Positions 8,944 to 18,389 are shown, counted from the first letter of the stretch. The stretch is 64,000 nucleotides of DNA from an uncultured Veillonella sp. (GCA_900544365.1 UQVF01000001.1:1-64000); one strand, 5' to 3'. Numbers and translations: made by a program. The notes: a model not told the origin generated them from the letters alone.

Positions 8944-9447
8944 CTACTTGTCTACAAAATCGATGTGTTCGATGGATAGCAAAGCTCGCTTAATGGACAG
9001 CCCTCCGGTATACCCCGTGAGGGCTTTTCCTTTGCCTAGGACACGGTGGCAGGGGATAATAAGAGAAATAGGATTAGCACCAACTGCAGATCCGATGGCT
9101 TGGGCTCCTCTTGGAGTGGGTGAGTTGAACACATGTTGGCTCAGTTCGCCGTAGGTAAGGGATGTACCGTAGGGAATATGCTGTAACTGATCCCAAACTT
9201 TTTGTTGAAACTCTGTGCCTTGTGGATCTAAGGGGATTGTTATAATTGGGACTTGTCCACCGAAGTATTGGTCTAGCCACTGGATAGTTTGTCGTAAAAT
9301 AGACGAGGAAATGGTTTCATCTATGACTACTGGTTCTAGAAAGTGTATAGATTGGGTAGGAAAGGTAAGCCCTACTAAGGCAGATGCGGTGGCGTATAGT
9401 GTGAGAGTGCCCAAAGGGCTTTCATAAGTAGTATAATTAATGGACAT
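8944..9447 (-). CDS. ogt: Methylated-DNA--protein-cysteine methyltransferase
   Basis: Suicidal DNA repair protein that transfers alkyl groups from O6-alkylguanine to its own cysteine. The IPCHRV active-site motif (acceptor Cys133) and the helix-turn-helix region (TYGELSQHVFNSPTPRGAQAIGSAV) identify the family, and GYTGGLSIKRALLSIE is the typical C-terminus. The frame is open for nine more codons upstream, but AAGGAG lies 7-8 nt before the internal ATG at 9447 and gives a normal 167-residue protein, so that start is used. It converges with the secreted-protein pair (stop codons 3 bp apart) and has no operon partner. Confidence 0.93.
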   Translation of the reverse strand: MSINYTTYESPLGTLTLYATASALVGLTFPTQSIHFLEPVVIDETISSSILRQTIQWLDQYFGGQVPIITIPLDPQGTEFQQKVWDQLQHIPYGTSLTYGELSQHVFNSPTPRGAQAIGSAVGANPISLIIPCHRVLGKGKALTGYTGGLSIKRALLSIEHIDFVDK

Positions 9448-9578
9448 ATAGGTACTCCTTATAGAGGTATGCAAATAAAGTACAATAGAAGTATGAAAAA
9501 TAGCTACACTTCGATACCATTACATGCTATACTAGTGATATGTTATAAATGTCTTATTGGTAATGAAAGGGGACAACT

Positions 9579-9953
9579 ATGAAACAAGTGTATACAGAGC
9601 AAGCACCAGCAGCATTAGGACCATATTCTCAAGCTTACAAAGCAAATGGTTTTGTGTTTATTTCTGGTCAAGGTGGTATTGATCCAGCACAAGGCGCTCT
9701 AGTAGAAGGTGGCGTAGAAGCACAAACATTGCAAGCGATGAAAAATATCGAAGCTATCTTAAAAGAAGCGGGCACTGATTTTTCTAAAGTTGTTAAAACA
9801 ACATGCTTTTTAGCAGATATGGGTGATTTTGCTAAATTTAATGCTATTTATGCTGAGTATTTTACCTCTAAACCAGCTCGTAGTTGTGTGGCAGTTAAAA
9901 CATTACCAGCTAACTTCTTAGTAGAAGTAGAAGTGATTGCCCTAGCAGAATAG
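9579..9953 (+). CDS. ridA: RidA/YjgF-family enamine/imine deaminase
   Basis: A 124-residue member of the RidA (YjgF/YER057c/UK114) family. These small trimeric cytosolic enzymes hydrolyse reactive 2-aminoacrylate and related imines released by PLP enzymes. GPYSQAYKANGFVFISGQ and the conserved Arg101 in SKPARSCVAV are the family signatures. The length is exactly typical. AAAGGGG lies 8 nt before the ATG, and a strong terminator follows 38 bp after the stop codon, so it is a single-gene unit. Confidence 0.95.
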   Translation: MKQVYTEQAPAALGPYSQAYKANGFVFISGQGGIDPAQGALVEGGVEAQTLQAMKNIEAILKEAGTDFSKVVKTTCFLADMGDFAKFNAIYAEYFTSKPARSCVAVKTLPANFLVEVEVIALAE

Positions 9954-9990
9954 TATATCGTATTATACCATAAGCGGTGTAATGAGTACT

Positions 9991-10030
9991 AAAAAGCTGT
10001 TACATTATGATTGTAATGTGGCAGCTTTTT
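9991..10030 (+). terminator. Rho-independent terminator of ridA
   Basis: AAAAAGCTG at 9991-9999 pairs with CAGCTTTTT at 10022-10030, with further inner pairing (ACATT/AATGT). The stem runs into the T-tract. An open frame that could extend the next gene upstream crosses this hairpin, which argues against that longer start. Confidence 0.88.
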
Positions 10031-10077
10031 GCTTATGGTTAGATAGTGATAGAAGTAGTGATAGAATAGGTGAAAGT

Positions 10078-11070
10078 ATGTTAAGTAAACCCAAATATTT
10101 AAGTACGGTGAAAGCCATTATACATATTATTCTTGGATCGACTGTCTTTGCGGTAGGCGTACAGGGATTTCTTGTGCCACATAAGCTTTTGAGTGGTGGC
10201 ATTAGTGGTTTAAGCTTGATTGTTTATTATATTACCCAAGGTATTTTAAATTTAGGATCCATCAACTTTCTATTTAATATTCCAGTTCTCTATGCAGCAT
10301 GGAGATGGTTAGGACGATGGCATCTAGGAATCACCATTTTAGGAACGATTATCATGTCTATCTTGATTAACCTATTATCTCCACTATCAGCTCTGGAATT
10401 AACTAAGAATCCAATTATTGGGGGTATTTTAGGTGGCTTATTCTCTGGATTAGGCCTTGGTATTGTCTATCGTGGTGGGGGTAATACTGGTGGTATGGAT
10501 CCCATCGCTATGATTATTCGTAATCGATTTGGGCTACAGATTGGTAGTATCTTATTTGGTATCAATATGATGATTCTCATCATCGGTGCAATTGTCATTA
10601 ATATTGAAGCGGCTGCAACCACGTTAATTAGCACTTATTTAGCCGCTATGGTGACAAATAAGGTCATTACTGGATTTAACCAACGGAAAGCTATGTTTAT
10701 TATTTCCTATAAACCAGTGACAATTTGTAATTTAATTATTGATAAAATTGGTCGTGGTGCTACGATTTTGAATGGAGAGGGTGCCTATACACATCAACCA
10801 AAACAGGTTATTATGGTAGTAGTTAGTTTATTACAAGTAGCGCGTTTGAAAGCTGCCGTCGAAGCAGAAGATCCAACAGCATTTATGGTTATCACTGATG
10901 CGGCAGAGGTTATCGGCACAGGTTTTTCGACAAGAGCTACGAATGGTGCTGTAGAGCGAGTGTTTCAAACTTGCGATCCAGTAAAAGCAGCTGAAGCAGA
11001 GCAAATGATTCATGATGTGCAAATGGCAAGAAATGAGATCCCTTCCAAAGCAAATAAGGAGGAACAATAA
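10078..11070 (+). CDS. YitT-family membrane protein (DUF161/DUF2179)
   Basis: A 330-residue protein with five to six hydrophobic segments in the N-terminal two thirds (YitT/DUF161: GVQGFLVPHKLLSGGISGLSL, GNTGGMDPIAMIIR) and a soluble C-terminal DUF2179 domain (about 240-300) ending in ITDAAEVIGTGF. Family function is unknown; transport has been suggested. The frame is open back to 9982, but that extension runs through the ridA terminator. The ATG at 10078 has an AGGTGAAAG ribosome binding site and begins a normal YitT N-terminus, so it is used. The C-terminus overlaps no other gene; phosphoglucomutase starts 2 bp later, so the two are likely co-transcribed. Confidence 0.88.
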   Translation: MLSKPKYLSTVKAIIHIILGSTVFAVGVQGFLVPHKLLSGGISGLSLIVYYITQGILNLGSINFLFNIPVLYAAWRWLGRWHLGITILGTIIMSILINLLSPLSALELTKNPIIGGILGGLFSGLGLGIVYRGGGNTGGMDPIAMIIRNRFGLQIGSILFGINMMILIIGAIVINIEAAATTLISTYLAAMVTNKVITGFNQRKAMFIISYKPVTICNLIIDKIGRGATILNGEGAYTHQPKQVIMVVVSLLQVARLKAAVEAEDPTAFMVITDAAEVIGTGFSTRATNGAVERVFQTCDPVKAAEAEQMIHDVQMARNEIPSKANKEEQ

Positions 11071-11071
11071 T

Positions 11072-12796
11072 ATGGTACATCCATTGGCAGGACAACCTGT
11101 AAAAAAAGAAGACTTAATTCAGGTGGATACAATTGTGAAAGACTTTTTTCGCATTATCCCTAATCATGAGGTGATAGAAGAACGGGTAAGCTTTGGTACT
11201 TCGGGGCATCGAGGAATTGCCTCGAAAGGTACTTTCAATGAATTACATGTAGCAGCCATTGTGCAAGCGATTTGTGATGTACGCCAAGAATTTGGCGCCA
11301 CAGGACCTTGCTATATTGGACAAGATACACATGCCTTATCACAACCAGCATTGCAAGTGGCAATTGAGGTTTTATTGGGAAATCGTGTGAAAACACGAGT
11401 GGATGCACATCGTGAGTTTGTGCCTACCCCAAGTGTATCTCGTGCTATTTTGCGTCATAATGCAGAGGCAGCTGTAGATAATGTAGCAGATGGTATTATT
11501 ATTACGCCATCCCATAACCCTCCCGAACATGGAGGTATTAAATACAATCCACCTCATGGTGGGCCAGCCGATACAGCAGTGACAAAACGGATTGAAGCGT
11601 TAGCCAATGAATATTTAGAAAAGGGATTAGATAGTATTCATCGATTCTCCTTTCATCATTTGGTAGGAGCTCATGAAAGTGCCCATTGCGGTTGTTGTCA
11701 TCATGAAGAAGAACAAGTAGTAGCCCCTGCAGCTATTTCCTTAGAAGAAGCAGGCCAATATCTAGAGGCTTATGATTTCAAAATGGCCTATGTAAAAGAG
11801 TTGCCGCAGATTATTAATATGGAGGCTATCCAACAAGCCAATCCGAAAGTATTAATTAATGCTTTAGGCGGTAGTGGAGGTGCCTATTGGCATGCTATCG
11901 CTAAAGAATACAATTTAAATTTTACTATCATTAATAGTGACTATGATCCAACATTTAGTTTCATGTCCTATGACCATGATGGAGCTATTCGGATGGATTG
12001 TTCTTCGCCATATGCTATGGCAGAAGTGACAAAAAAACTGGGAGACCATATATTAGCTATCGGAAATGATCCTGACTATGATCGTCATGGTATCGTCACA
12101 GAAGAAGGATTACTAGCACCTAACCAATATTTAGTGGTTGCAGCTAAGTACCTAAATGAAACTCGCCCATGGAAGGGAAAGGGCGTTGGTAAAACAGCGG
12201 TAGTTACAGGATTGATGGATGCGTACTGTAACGCTTCCAATCATCCTGTGTATGAAGTGCCAGTAGGTTTTAAATATTTTGCGCCTTTATTGTTTGATGG
12301 ACGTATTGGCATAGGTGCTGAAGAGAGTGCAGGTGCGTCCTTTTTACAACAGGATGGAACTGTTTGGACGACCGATAAAGACGGTATTATTCTAGGACTT
12401 TTAGCGGTGGAAATGTTAGCAACCACAGGTAAAACTCCGGCTGAACAGTATGTAGATATAACGTCACAATGGGGAACTCCAGTATTCCAACGTGTAGATA
12501 TGCCTTGTACAGCGGAAATAAAAAGTGCTTTAAAAGGCATGAAACCGAGTGATGTGAGTATGACAGAATTAGGAGGTAGTCCGATTTTGGATGTTCGTAC
12601 TACTTCTTTATTTGAAGAGCAACCTATCGATGGTGTTAAAATTGTAACAGATACAGGTTGGTTTGTGGCACGCCCATCAGGTACAGAAAATTTATATAAA
12701 ATGTATGCAGAGTCCTATCTAGGAGAAGAGGGATTAGCGCGTCTGATGGAAGACGGAAAATGTATTATTGAAGGCTTAGTAACGATTACTGACTAA
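11072..12796 (+). CDS. pgm: Phosphoglucomutase (alpha-D-phosphohexomutase family) with Cys/His-rich insertion
   Basis: Interconverts glucose 1-phosphate and glucose 6-phosphate through a phosphoserine enzyme. The 574-residue protein has the phosphoserine loop TPSHNP (Ser147), the metal loop DPDYDRHG, the sugar-binding GAEESAG and the phosphate-binding RPSGTENLYK, in the expected order, and resembles the E. coli Pgm type in length. Residues about 185-220 form a His-rich insertion that includes HCGCCHHEEE (205-214), unusual in this family. AAGGAGG lies 8 nt before the chosen ATG at 11072; a longer frame from 11012 overlaps yitT and lacks such a site. It could feed glucose 1-phosphate into envelope polysaccharide together with the downstream sugar genes. 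Confidence 0.92.
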   Translation: MVHPLAGQPVKKEDLIQVDTIVKDFFRIIPNHEVIEERVSFGTSGHRGIASKGTFNELHVAAIVQAICDVRQEFGATGPCYIGQDTHALSQPALQVAIEVLLGNRVKTRVDAHREFVPTPSVSRAILRHNAEAAVDNVADGIIITPSHNPPEHGGIKYNPPHGGPADTAVTKRIEALANEYLEKGLDSIHRFSFHHLVGAHESAHCGCCHHEEEQVVAPAAISLEEAGQYLEAYDFKMAYVKELPQIINMEAIQQANPKVLINALGGSGGAYWHAIAKEYNLNFTIINSDYDPTFSFMSYDHDGAIRMDCSSPYAMAEVTKKLGDHILAIGNDPDYDRHGIVTEEGLLAPNQYLVVAAKYLNETRPWKGKGVGKTAVVTGLMDAYCNASNHPVYEVPVGFKYFAPLLFDGRIGIGAEESAGASFLQQDGTVWTTDKDGIILGLLAVEMLATTGKTPAEQYVDITSQWGTPVFQRVDMPCTAEIKSALKGMKPSDVSMTELGGSPILDVRTTSLFEEQPIDGVKIVTDTGWFVARPSGTENLYKMYAESYLGEEGLARLMEDGKCIIEGLVTITD

Positions 12797-12988
12797 TTCA
12801 CAGAGGTCTCTAACAAGTGGATGAAGAGCAGTGATCCTATGTGTTTGCTGTGTCAGTTCTTGTATGTGCCGTGTTTAACTGATATAATTAATGAATATGG
12901 TCTATATACAATGAACTTAGTATTCTAATGACAGACTATTGACAATCACTTGTTATATTCATGAAATACCACGTATGGAGGTGGTGGA

Positions 12989-14011
12989 ATGACAGTATAT
13001 TTATGGGCCTTTGTCATTGCTCTCGTAGTAACATATATTTGCACACCTTTAGTAAAGCAATTTGCTGTTAAGGTAGGTGCTATTGATAAACCAGATGCAC
13101 GTAAAGTGCACCAAGTGTCGATTCCACGGTTAGGTGGATTGGCTATTTATATTGGCTATATGGTATCTTTGCTGTATAGTGTGAAAGATGTATCCTCGGT
13201 GAAAGGATTGATTGTAGGTTCTATCATCCTAGTAGCAGTAGGAATTTGGGATGATATTAAGCAAATCGGACCGAAGACGAAATTGATGGGGCAAATTTTG
13301 GCGGCTCTTATGTTGCCATTGTTTGGCAATGCCGTGCATTTTATCAGCATTGGTGAGCATCTATTGTATTTAGAGTATTTTGCCATACCTTTAACAGTAT
13401 TTTGGATTGTAGGGTTTACGAATATTGTGAATCTTATTGATGGATTAGATGGATTGGCAGCAGGGATTTCTCTTATAGCTTGTATTACGATTTGTATCGT
13501 GACTTTACAAATGGGGCAAATTGAATTGGCATGCATTACTTTGGCATTGGCGGGGGCAGCCTGCGGTTTCTTGCGCTATAACTTTAATCCTGCGAAAATA
13601 TTCATGGGTGACACAGGGAGTATGCTATTAGGCTATACTATGGCGGCTATCTCTGTCATGGGCAGTGTAAAAACGGCAGCGACTGTGGCGTTGGTGGTAC
13701 CTGTTATCGTATTAGGGTTGCCTATCTTAGATACTTTATTCGCCATTGTACGTCGACGTATTAATGGACGTCCTGTGTTCCAACCAGATAAAGGACATTT
13801 GCACCATCGTTTATTGGCGATGGGGCTCACACAAAAACAAGCAGTGTTGTTGATGTATGCTATCACGGCACTCTTAGGTTGTGTGTCTATCGTAGCGGCA
13901 AAAGCAAACTTTGTTATTGGAGTGTTGCTAGTGCTTGCCATACTCTGTGCATGCGTGTGGACAGCAACGAAAATTGGGATTATATCCAAAGACAACGACG
14001 TTCGTAAATAG
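12989..14011 (+). CDS. Undecaprenyl-phosphate GlcNAc/HexNAc-1-phosphate transferase (WecA/TagO type)
   Basis: A polytopic membrane enzyme of the MraY/WecA/TagO superfamily that transfers a hexosamine-1-phosphate from the UDP-sugar to undecaprenyl phosphate, starting synthesis of a surface polysaccharide. The 340-residue protein has about ten membrane segments, the Asp pair D88-D89 (GIWDDI), NLIDGLDGLAAG (Asp151, Asp154), the FMGDTGSM motif (Asp208) and the HLHHR loop (270-274) typical of WecA/TagO rather than MraY. GGAGGTGG precedes the ATG. A WecB epimerase gene lies downstream beyond a terminator, consistent with ManNAc-containing envelope glycans. Confidence 0.9.
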   Translation: MTVYLWAFVIALVVTYICTPLVKQFAVKVGAIDKPDARKVHQVSIPRLGGLAIYIGYMVSLLYSVKDVSSVKGLIVGSIILVAVGIWDDIKQIGPKTKLMGQILAALMLPLFGNAVHFISIGEHLLYLEYFAIPLTVFWIVGFTNIVNLIDGLDGLAAGISLIACITICIVTLQMGQIELACITLALAGAACGFLRYNFNPAKIFMGDTGSMLLGYTMAAISVMGSVKTAATVALVVPVIVLGLPILDTLFAIVRRRINGRPVFQPDKGHLHHRLLAMGLTQKQAVLLMYAITALLGCVSIVAAKANFVIGVLLVLAILCACVWTATKIGIISKDNDVRK

Positions 14012-14017
14012 CTATGC

Positions 14018-14068
14018 AAAACGCCAGGAGCGCCTCAGAAGATTTTCTGAGGGGCATATGGCGTTTTT
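14018..14068 (+). terminator. Terminator after the WecA/TagO-type gene
   Basis: An extended hairpin: AAAACGCCA (from 14018) pairs with TGGCGTTTT (to 14067), with an inner GCCTCAGAA / TTCTGAGG stem and a following T-run. It starts 6 bp after the stop codon. Confidence 0.85.
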
Positions 14069-14085
14069 CGTTAACTTTAGAAATT

Positions 14086-14155
14086 AAGACCGCGGCATAT
14101 TCCTTCACAAACGGTATTTCATAATGTTTGTTCAGGAACATACCGCGGTCTTTTT
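14086..14155. repeat. Interspersed hairpin element, copy 1
   Basis: A 19-bp left arm (AAGACCGCGGCATATTCCT, 14086-14104) pairs with 14134-14152 apart from two wobble-type differences. The 29-nt core (14105-14133) is identical to that of copy 2 at 41419-41447 and contains ACAAAC and GTTTGT paired within it. A T-run follows the right arm, so this copy could also act as a terminator. Downstream (about 14170-14232) lies another imperfect dyad (AGCAATAC...GCCAT / ATGGCGTATTGCT). No gene is visible between here and wecB. Confidence 0.8.
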
Positions 14156-14380
14156 GTATTTGCTTAATGCTAGCAATACAATGCCATATGCCTTAGTCAA
14201 TCTGCTTTTTGGCTCATGGCGTATTGCTTGGGTATACTTCTTTAGAGTTTGTACTAGTATGGAAGGCTTGTACATGATACAATAGAGGTAATTGAAAAAA
14301 GCTTAATAAAGTGATTTAGGAAAGTTTGTGTATGACAGCTTTCACGGTAAAGGAAGTAAACGAAATATGTGGGAGGTACT

Positions 14381-15529
14381 ATGTTAAAAGTCATGACCAT
14401 ATTTGGGACACGTCCTGAGGCAATTAAGATGGCGCCTGTTGTTAAGGCTTTGGAAACAGCGCCTGATATGGAGTCTATTGTAACGGTAACGGCGCAGCAT
14501 AGGGAGATGTTAGATCAGGTGTTGCATTTATTTTCTATCACCCCTGATTATGATTTAAATATTATGAGCCAAGGGCAAACATTGTATGATGTCACTTGCC
14601 GTGCCTTAATGGGCTTGCAAGAAGTCTTGAAAGAAGCGAAGCCTGATGTGGTGCTTGTTCATGGAGATACTACCACAACATTTGTGGGGGCTCTAGCGGC
14701 GTTCTATGAGGGGATTCCTGTAGGCCATGTGGAGGCAGGTCTTCGGACGGGTAATATTTACTCTCCATTCCCAGAGGAGATGAATCGTAAGTTGACTGGT
14801 GCTATTGGAACATATCATTTTGCACCTACAACCACATCGGAAGCAAACTTGTTGAAAGAAAATATAAATCCAGATCACTTGTATGTAACAGGAAATACGG
14901 TTATCGATGCGCTGCAAACTACAGTGAATGAAGACTACACATTTACTGAAGAGTTGTTGAACAAGATTGATTACGTGAATCAAAAGGTTATTTTGGTTAC
15001 CACCCACCGTCGTGAAAACTTAGGAGATCCAATGCGCAATGTGTATGAGGCGATCCGTGATATTATTGGAGAACATGAAGAGGTAGAAGTGATATTCCCA
15101 ATGCATCGGAATCCAAAGGTACGCAGTATTGTGCAAGACGTACTGGGGGATATGCCACGTGTACACCTGATTGAGCCTTTGGAGTATGAACCATTTGCGA
15201 ATTTAATGGCTCGTACCTACCTTATTATGACGGATTCTGGTGGTATTCAGGAGGAAGCTCCATCCTTGGGTAAGCCAGTATTGGTGCTTCGTGACACTAC
15301 AGAACGTCCTGAAGCGGTTCAAGCTGGGACAGTCAAATTGGTGGGCACAGATAAAAACTCCGTTTACAAATCAGCCAAGGAGTTGATTACTAATGAAGAC
15401 GTTTATAAAGAAATGTCCAATGCAGTGAACCCCTATGGAGATGGATTGGCATCGGAACGAATTGTGCAAGCATTGCGCCATGAGTTTGATAAGACACAAG
15501 AAAAACCATCTTCTTTTTGCATAAAGTAA
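14381..15529 (+). CDS. wecB: UDP-N-acetylglucosamine 2-epimerase (non-hydrolysing)
   Basis: Interconverts UDP-GlcNAc and UDP-ManNAc in the cytoplasm, supplying ManNAc units for surface glycans. The N-terminal FGTRPEAIKMAP, HGDTTTT (about 94-100), HVEAGLRTG (116-124), FPEEMNR (130-136) and TDSGGIQEEA motifs are all present in a 382-residue protein of normal length. The frame opens at 14369, but the GGGAGG ribosome binding site falls inside that extension, so the ATG at 14381 is used. It follows the WecA/TagO-type gene after a 369-bp spacer containing a terminator and hairpin repeats, so it is probably transcribed on its own. Confidence 0.94.
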   Translation: MLKVMTIFGTRPEAIKMAPVVKALETAPDMESIVTVTAQHREMLDQVLHLFSITPDYDLNIMSQGQTLYDVTCRALMGLQEVLKEAKPDVVLVHGDTTTTFVGALAAFYEGIPVGHVEAGLRTGNIYSPFPEEMNRKLTGAIGTYHFAPTTTSEANLLKENINPDHLYVTGNTVIDALQTTVNEDYTFTEELLNKIDYVNQKVILVTTHRRENLGDPMRNVYEAIRDIIGEHEEVEVIFPMHRNPKVRSIVQDVLGDMPRVHLIEPLEYEPFANLMARTYLIMTDSGGIQEEAPSLGKPVLVLRDTTERPEAVQAGTVKLVGTDKNSVYKSAKELITNEDVYKEMSNAVNPYGDGLASERIVQALRHEFDKTQEKPSSFCIK

Positions 15530-15651
15530 TAGTTGTATGCGTAAAAGTCATATATCGTTGATAGCTACTTTTAATCGCATTAGGATGGGTAGAATCATGT
15601 CATTTCGAATGGTATACGGGAATTAGTTTTGATACGTATAAAATATATATA

Positions 15652-15682
15652 TTGTTAAAATTATCACTAAGAATGGTATAAT
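15652..15682 (+). promoter_or_regulatory. Candidate promoter of the ATP synthase operon
   Basis: A TATAAT box at 15677-15682 is preceded by TG one base upstream (extended -10). Upstream, TTGTTA at 15652-15657 gives a 19-bp spacer, while GTTAAA at 15654-15659 would give 17 bp. The start codon of atpZ is 32 bp downstream. Confidence 0.55.
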
Positions 15683-15713
15683 TTACAATGTTAGGGGTGT
15701 AGGAGGTGTATCT

Positions 15714-15917
15714 ATGGGGAAAGAAAAATCAGAACTATGGATGGCTATCTCCAAAGCATCTACCACAGGATTTACTATACTTTGTTCTATCGGTATCTGT
15801 ATGGGTCTTGGTTATGCCGTTGATCACTATGTAGGAATGCACCCTTGGGGCGTGCTTCTAGGTGGATTAATCGGTGGATTTCTAGGTCTATATGGTGTCA
15901 TACGTCAGTGTATGTAA
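15714..15917 (+). CDS. atpZ: AtpZ/AtpI-family protein, first gene of the ATP synthase operon
   Basis: A 67-residue membrane protein with two hydrophobic helices (about 14-38 and 44-64) and the Gly-rich hairpin pattern of AtpZ. AtpZ commonly heads atp operons in Firmicutes and is implicated with AtpI in Mg2+/Ca2+ supply and assembly of the c-ring. GGAGGTGTATCT precedes the ATG. It starts the complete operon atpZ-I-B-E-F-H-A-G-D-C, with small gaps throughout. Confidence 0.85.
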   Translation: MGKEKSELWMAISKASTTGFTILCSIGICMGLGYAVDHYVGMHPWGVLLGGLIGGFLGLYGVIRQCM

Positions 15918-15926
15918 GGAGACTGT

Positions 15927-16301
15927 ATGAAAGAATATATAACCTATATCAAAAGTCATTGCCGATGGATACTTTCAGTGGCTATACTAGGTGTAGTTGT
16001 GTTATGGCTCCTAGATTGGTCTAGTCATATTACAGGTTGGCTGTGGGGGATGATGACCTATGTTATCTATTTCCTGTATTTAGCATTACAAACCTATAAG
16101 ATGAAAGATGCCACCTTAGAAGATGTAAAACGACGAGTTTGGATTGGTGTTATGAGTCGATTTAGCTTAATTGTATTGTTGGTGGGCATAAGTACGCAAA
16201 TACCTTCGATTTCCATGAAAGGTGTTTTAGGTGGCATTTGTGTGTTTGCTCCTATGCAGTATATTGAGTATAGTATGTATGTACGCCAACGTATTAGGTA
16301 A
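15927..16301 (+). CDS. atpI: ATP synthase accessory protein AtpI
   Basis: A 124-residue protein with four predicted membrane segments located between atpZ and atpB. AtpI is a poorly conserved assembly factor for the c-ring; the assignment rests mainly on position, size and hydropathy rather than on a strong motif. It starts 9 bp after atpZ with a GGAG site. Confidence 0.75.
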   Translation: MKEYITYIKSHCRWILSVAILGVVVLWLLDWSSHITGWLWGMMTYVIYFLYLALQTYKMKDATLEDVKRRVWIGVMSRFSLIVLLVGISTQIPSISMKGVLGGICVFAPMQYIEYSMYVRQRIR

Positions 16302-16327
16302 TCATCTATGTGAAAGGGGGTGGGAAT

Positions 16328-16999
16328 ATGGAGTTGCATGCAGGGCATCATCATGTTGTTCAATGGATGGGAATCTCTTTTAATATGGATACGTTGTATA
16401 TGACGTGGCTAGTGATGGCGATTATTATTGTGGTCACACTATTAGCGACACGGTCACGTGCCTTGGTACCACAAGGGATTCAAAATGTGATGGAAAGCGT
16501 GTTAGAAGGATTGACTGGTCAGTTTAAAACAAACTTAGGCAATCAATGGAAGTTTTTAAGCTCCATACTATTTACGTATTTTCTATTTATTTTGGTAAGT
16601 AATGAGTTAGGGTTGATACCGAGTCCGCATATCTTGGCATCGCCAACAAATGATATTAACACGACTTTGGGACTAGCCATTTCAAGCTCAATTCTTGTAT
16701 GGATTGTGGGCTTGAAAGTAAAAGGAATTGGCTATTTTAAGCATTTTGTACAGCCATTTAAATTATTTATCATCATCAACTTAATGGAAGAAATAGCGAA
16801 ACCTGTCACATTAGCCTTCCGTTTGTTTGGTAACATACTAGCGGGAGAAATTCTTTTAGAATTATTATATGCCTTGGTACCCTATGTACTTCCTATCGTA
16901 TGGTTAGCTTTTAGTCTAGCAATCGGTATTATTCAAGCGTTTATTTTTGCCATGCTCGTTACCTCATATTTGGGGATGACAATTGGAGATGGACATTAA
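16328..16999 (+). CDS. atpB: ATP synthase F0 subunit a
   Basis: Membrane stator subunit forming the ion half-channels against the c-ring. The 223-residue protein contains the conserved LAFRLFGNILAGE helix with the essential stator Arg165, plus the SNELGLIPSP segment. The frame can start with GTG at 16310, but those codons comprise the AAAGGGGGTG ribosome binding site, so the ATG at 16328 is preferred. A His-rich N-terminus (HAGHHH) is visible. It lies 26 bp after atpI. Confidence 0.95.
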   Translation: MELHAGHHHVVQWMGISFNMDTLYMTWLVMAIIIVVTLLATRSRALVPQGIQNVMESVLEGLTGQFKTNLGNQWKFLSSILFTYFLFILVSNELGLIPSPHILASPTNDINTTLGLAISSSILVWIVGLKVKGIGYFKHFVQPFKLFIIINLMEEIAKPVTLAFRLFGNILAGEILLELLYALVPYVLPIVWLAFSLAIGIIQAFIFAMLVTSYLGMTIGDGH

Positions 17000-17007
17000 T
17001 AGTTTAG

Positions 17008-17292
<285 letters not shown>

Positions 17293-17321
17293 TAGACATT
17301 AGCTAAGAGGAGGTATGACCG

Positions 17322-17816
17322 TTGGTAGATTTAAACGGCACACTCGTACTTCAGATTTTAAACTTTATCGTGCTAGTGTTGATTTTAGCAAAGTATGCGT
17401 ATAAACCGTTATTGCAAACTATGGAAGAACGGAAACGTCGTATTGAGAATGATCTTACCAGTGCAGAACAAGCTAAAGAAGAAGCGGCTGCGTTGAAAGC
17501 TGAATATACAGCGCAATTGCAAGAAGCTCGTAAAGAAGCACAAGGCATTATCGAGACCGCAAAACAACAAGCAGAAGCAGAATCACAAGCACAAATCAAA
17601 GAGTTACGAGCTCAACTAGTGAAAGAAAAAGAAATTGCCCGTCAAGAAATTGAACGGGAACGGGAAAAAGCAATGCAACAAATTCGTGCAGAAGTAGTGA
17701 ATTTATCTGTACAGGTAGCTGGCAAATTAATTGGAAAAGATTTTTCCAGTGCTGATAATGTAGCTCTTGTAGAGGATACCATTGCAAAACTTGATAGTAC
17801 AACTATAAGGTCGTGA
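17322..17816 (+). CDS. atpF: ATP synthase F0 subunit b
   Basis: A 164-residue peripheral-stalk subunit with one N-terminal membrane helix (about 7-24) and a long charged coiled coil rich in Glu, Lys, Ala and Gln. Translation appears to start at a TTG codon: AAGAGGAGG lies 8 nt upstream and no in-frame ATG is suitably placed. It is co-transcribed with atpE (29 bp upstream) and atpH (4 bp downstream). Confidence 0.94.
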   Translation: MVDLNGTLVLQILNFIVLVLILAKYAYKPLLQTMEERKRRIENDLTSAEQAKEEAAALKAEYTAQLQEARKEAQGIIETAKQQAEAESQAQIKELRAQLVKEKEIARQEIEREREKAMQQIRAEVVNLSVQVAGKLIGKDFSSADNVALVEDTIAKLDSTTIRS

Positions 17817-17820
17817 TACG

Positions 17821-18387
17821 ATGAGTGTAGAAAGAATTGCAGAAACATATAGCTCCGCTATATTTGAATTAGGACAGGAATCAGGTTTGTTACCGCAATT
17901 TGATACAGATCTTTCCTATGTGCAAGATTTATTTTCCACCCATGAGGAATTACGCCAAACTTTAATCAATCCTATGTTAGAAGTAGCTGGAAAAAAGAAG
18001 ATTCTTGAGCAAATCTTTGGTGGCGAAGTGCATCCATTGATTATGAATTTTCTCTATGTTATGGTGGACCGCCGTCGCAGTCCATATATCATGGAAACAG
18101 CCCGTGCCTATGTAAAACGCTCCCGTGAAAGCCGTGGTATCTTGGAAGCAAAAGTGACCGTTATAGAACCACTTTCAGAAACAATGCGTGAAAAAGTATT
18201 GAAAAAACTGCAAGATATCACTGGCAAAGAATGTGTCATCGAAGAGCACGTGGATTCGTCCATCTTAGGTGGTATGGTGATTCAAGTGGGAGACACTCGG
18301 ATTGATGGAAGTATGGCTAGACGATTGGAAGAATTGAAAAAATCATTGCTTAATGCAAGTACCAATAAGATTGGGGTGAATGGTTAA
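17821..18387 (+). CDS. atpH: ATP synthase F1 subunit delta
   Basis: A 188-residue subunit linking the peripheral stalk to the F1 head. The N-terminal [16 protein letters not shown] and the C-terminal [21 protein letters not shown] motif are characteristic of OSCP/delta. It sits between atpF and atpA with gaps of 4 and 2 bp, which suggests translational coupling. Confidence 0.95.
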   Translation: MSVERIAETYSSAIFELGQESGLLPQFDTDLSYVQDLFSTHEELRQTLINPMLEVAGKKKILEQIFGGEVHPLIMNFLYVMVDRRRSPYIMETARAYVKRSRESRGILEAKVTVIEPLSETMREKVLKKLQDITGKECVIEEHVDSSILGGMVIQVGDTRIDGSMARRLEELKKSLLNASTNKIGVNG

Positions 18388-18389
18388 TT

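Noticed and set aside
9982..10077. Possible N-terminal extension of the YitT protein
   Set aside because: It reads through the ridA terminator hairpin and lacks a ribosome binding site; the ATG at 10078 gives a normal N-terminus.
12241..14019. Several long antisense open frames opposite pgm and the WecA/TagO-type gene
   Set aside because: They have no ribosome binding sites, low-complexity Thr/Ile/Ala composition typical of reverse frames, and lie fully opposite genes with clear family motifs.
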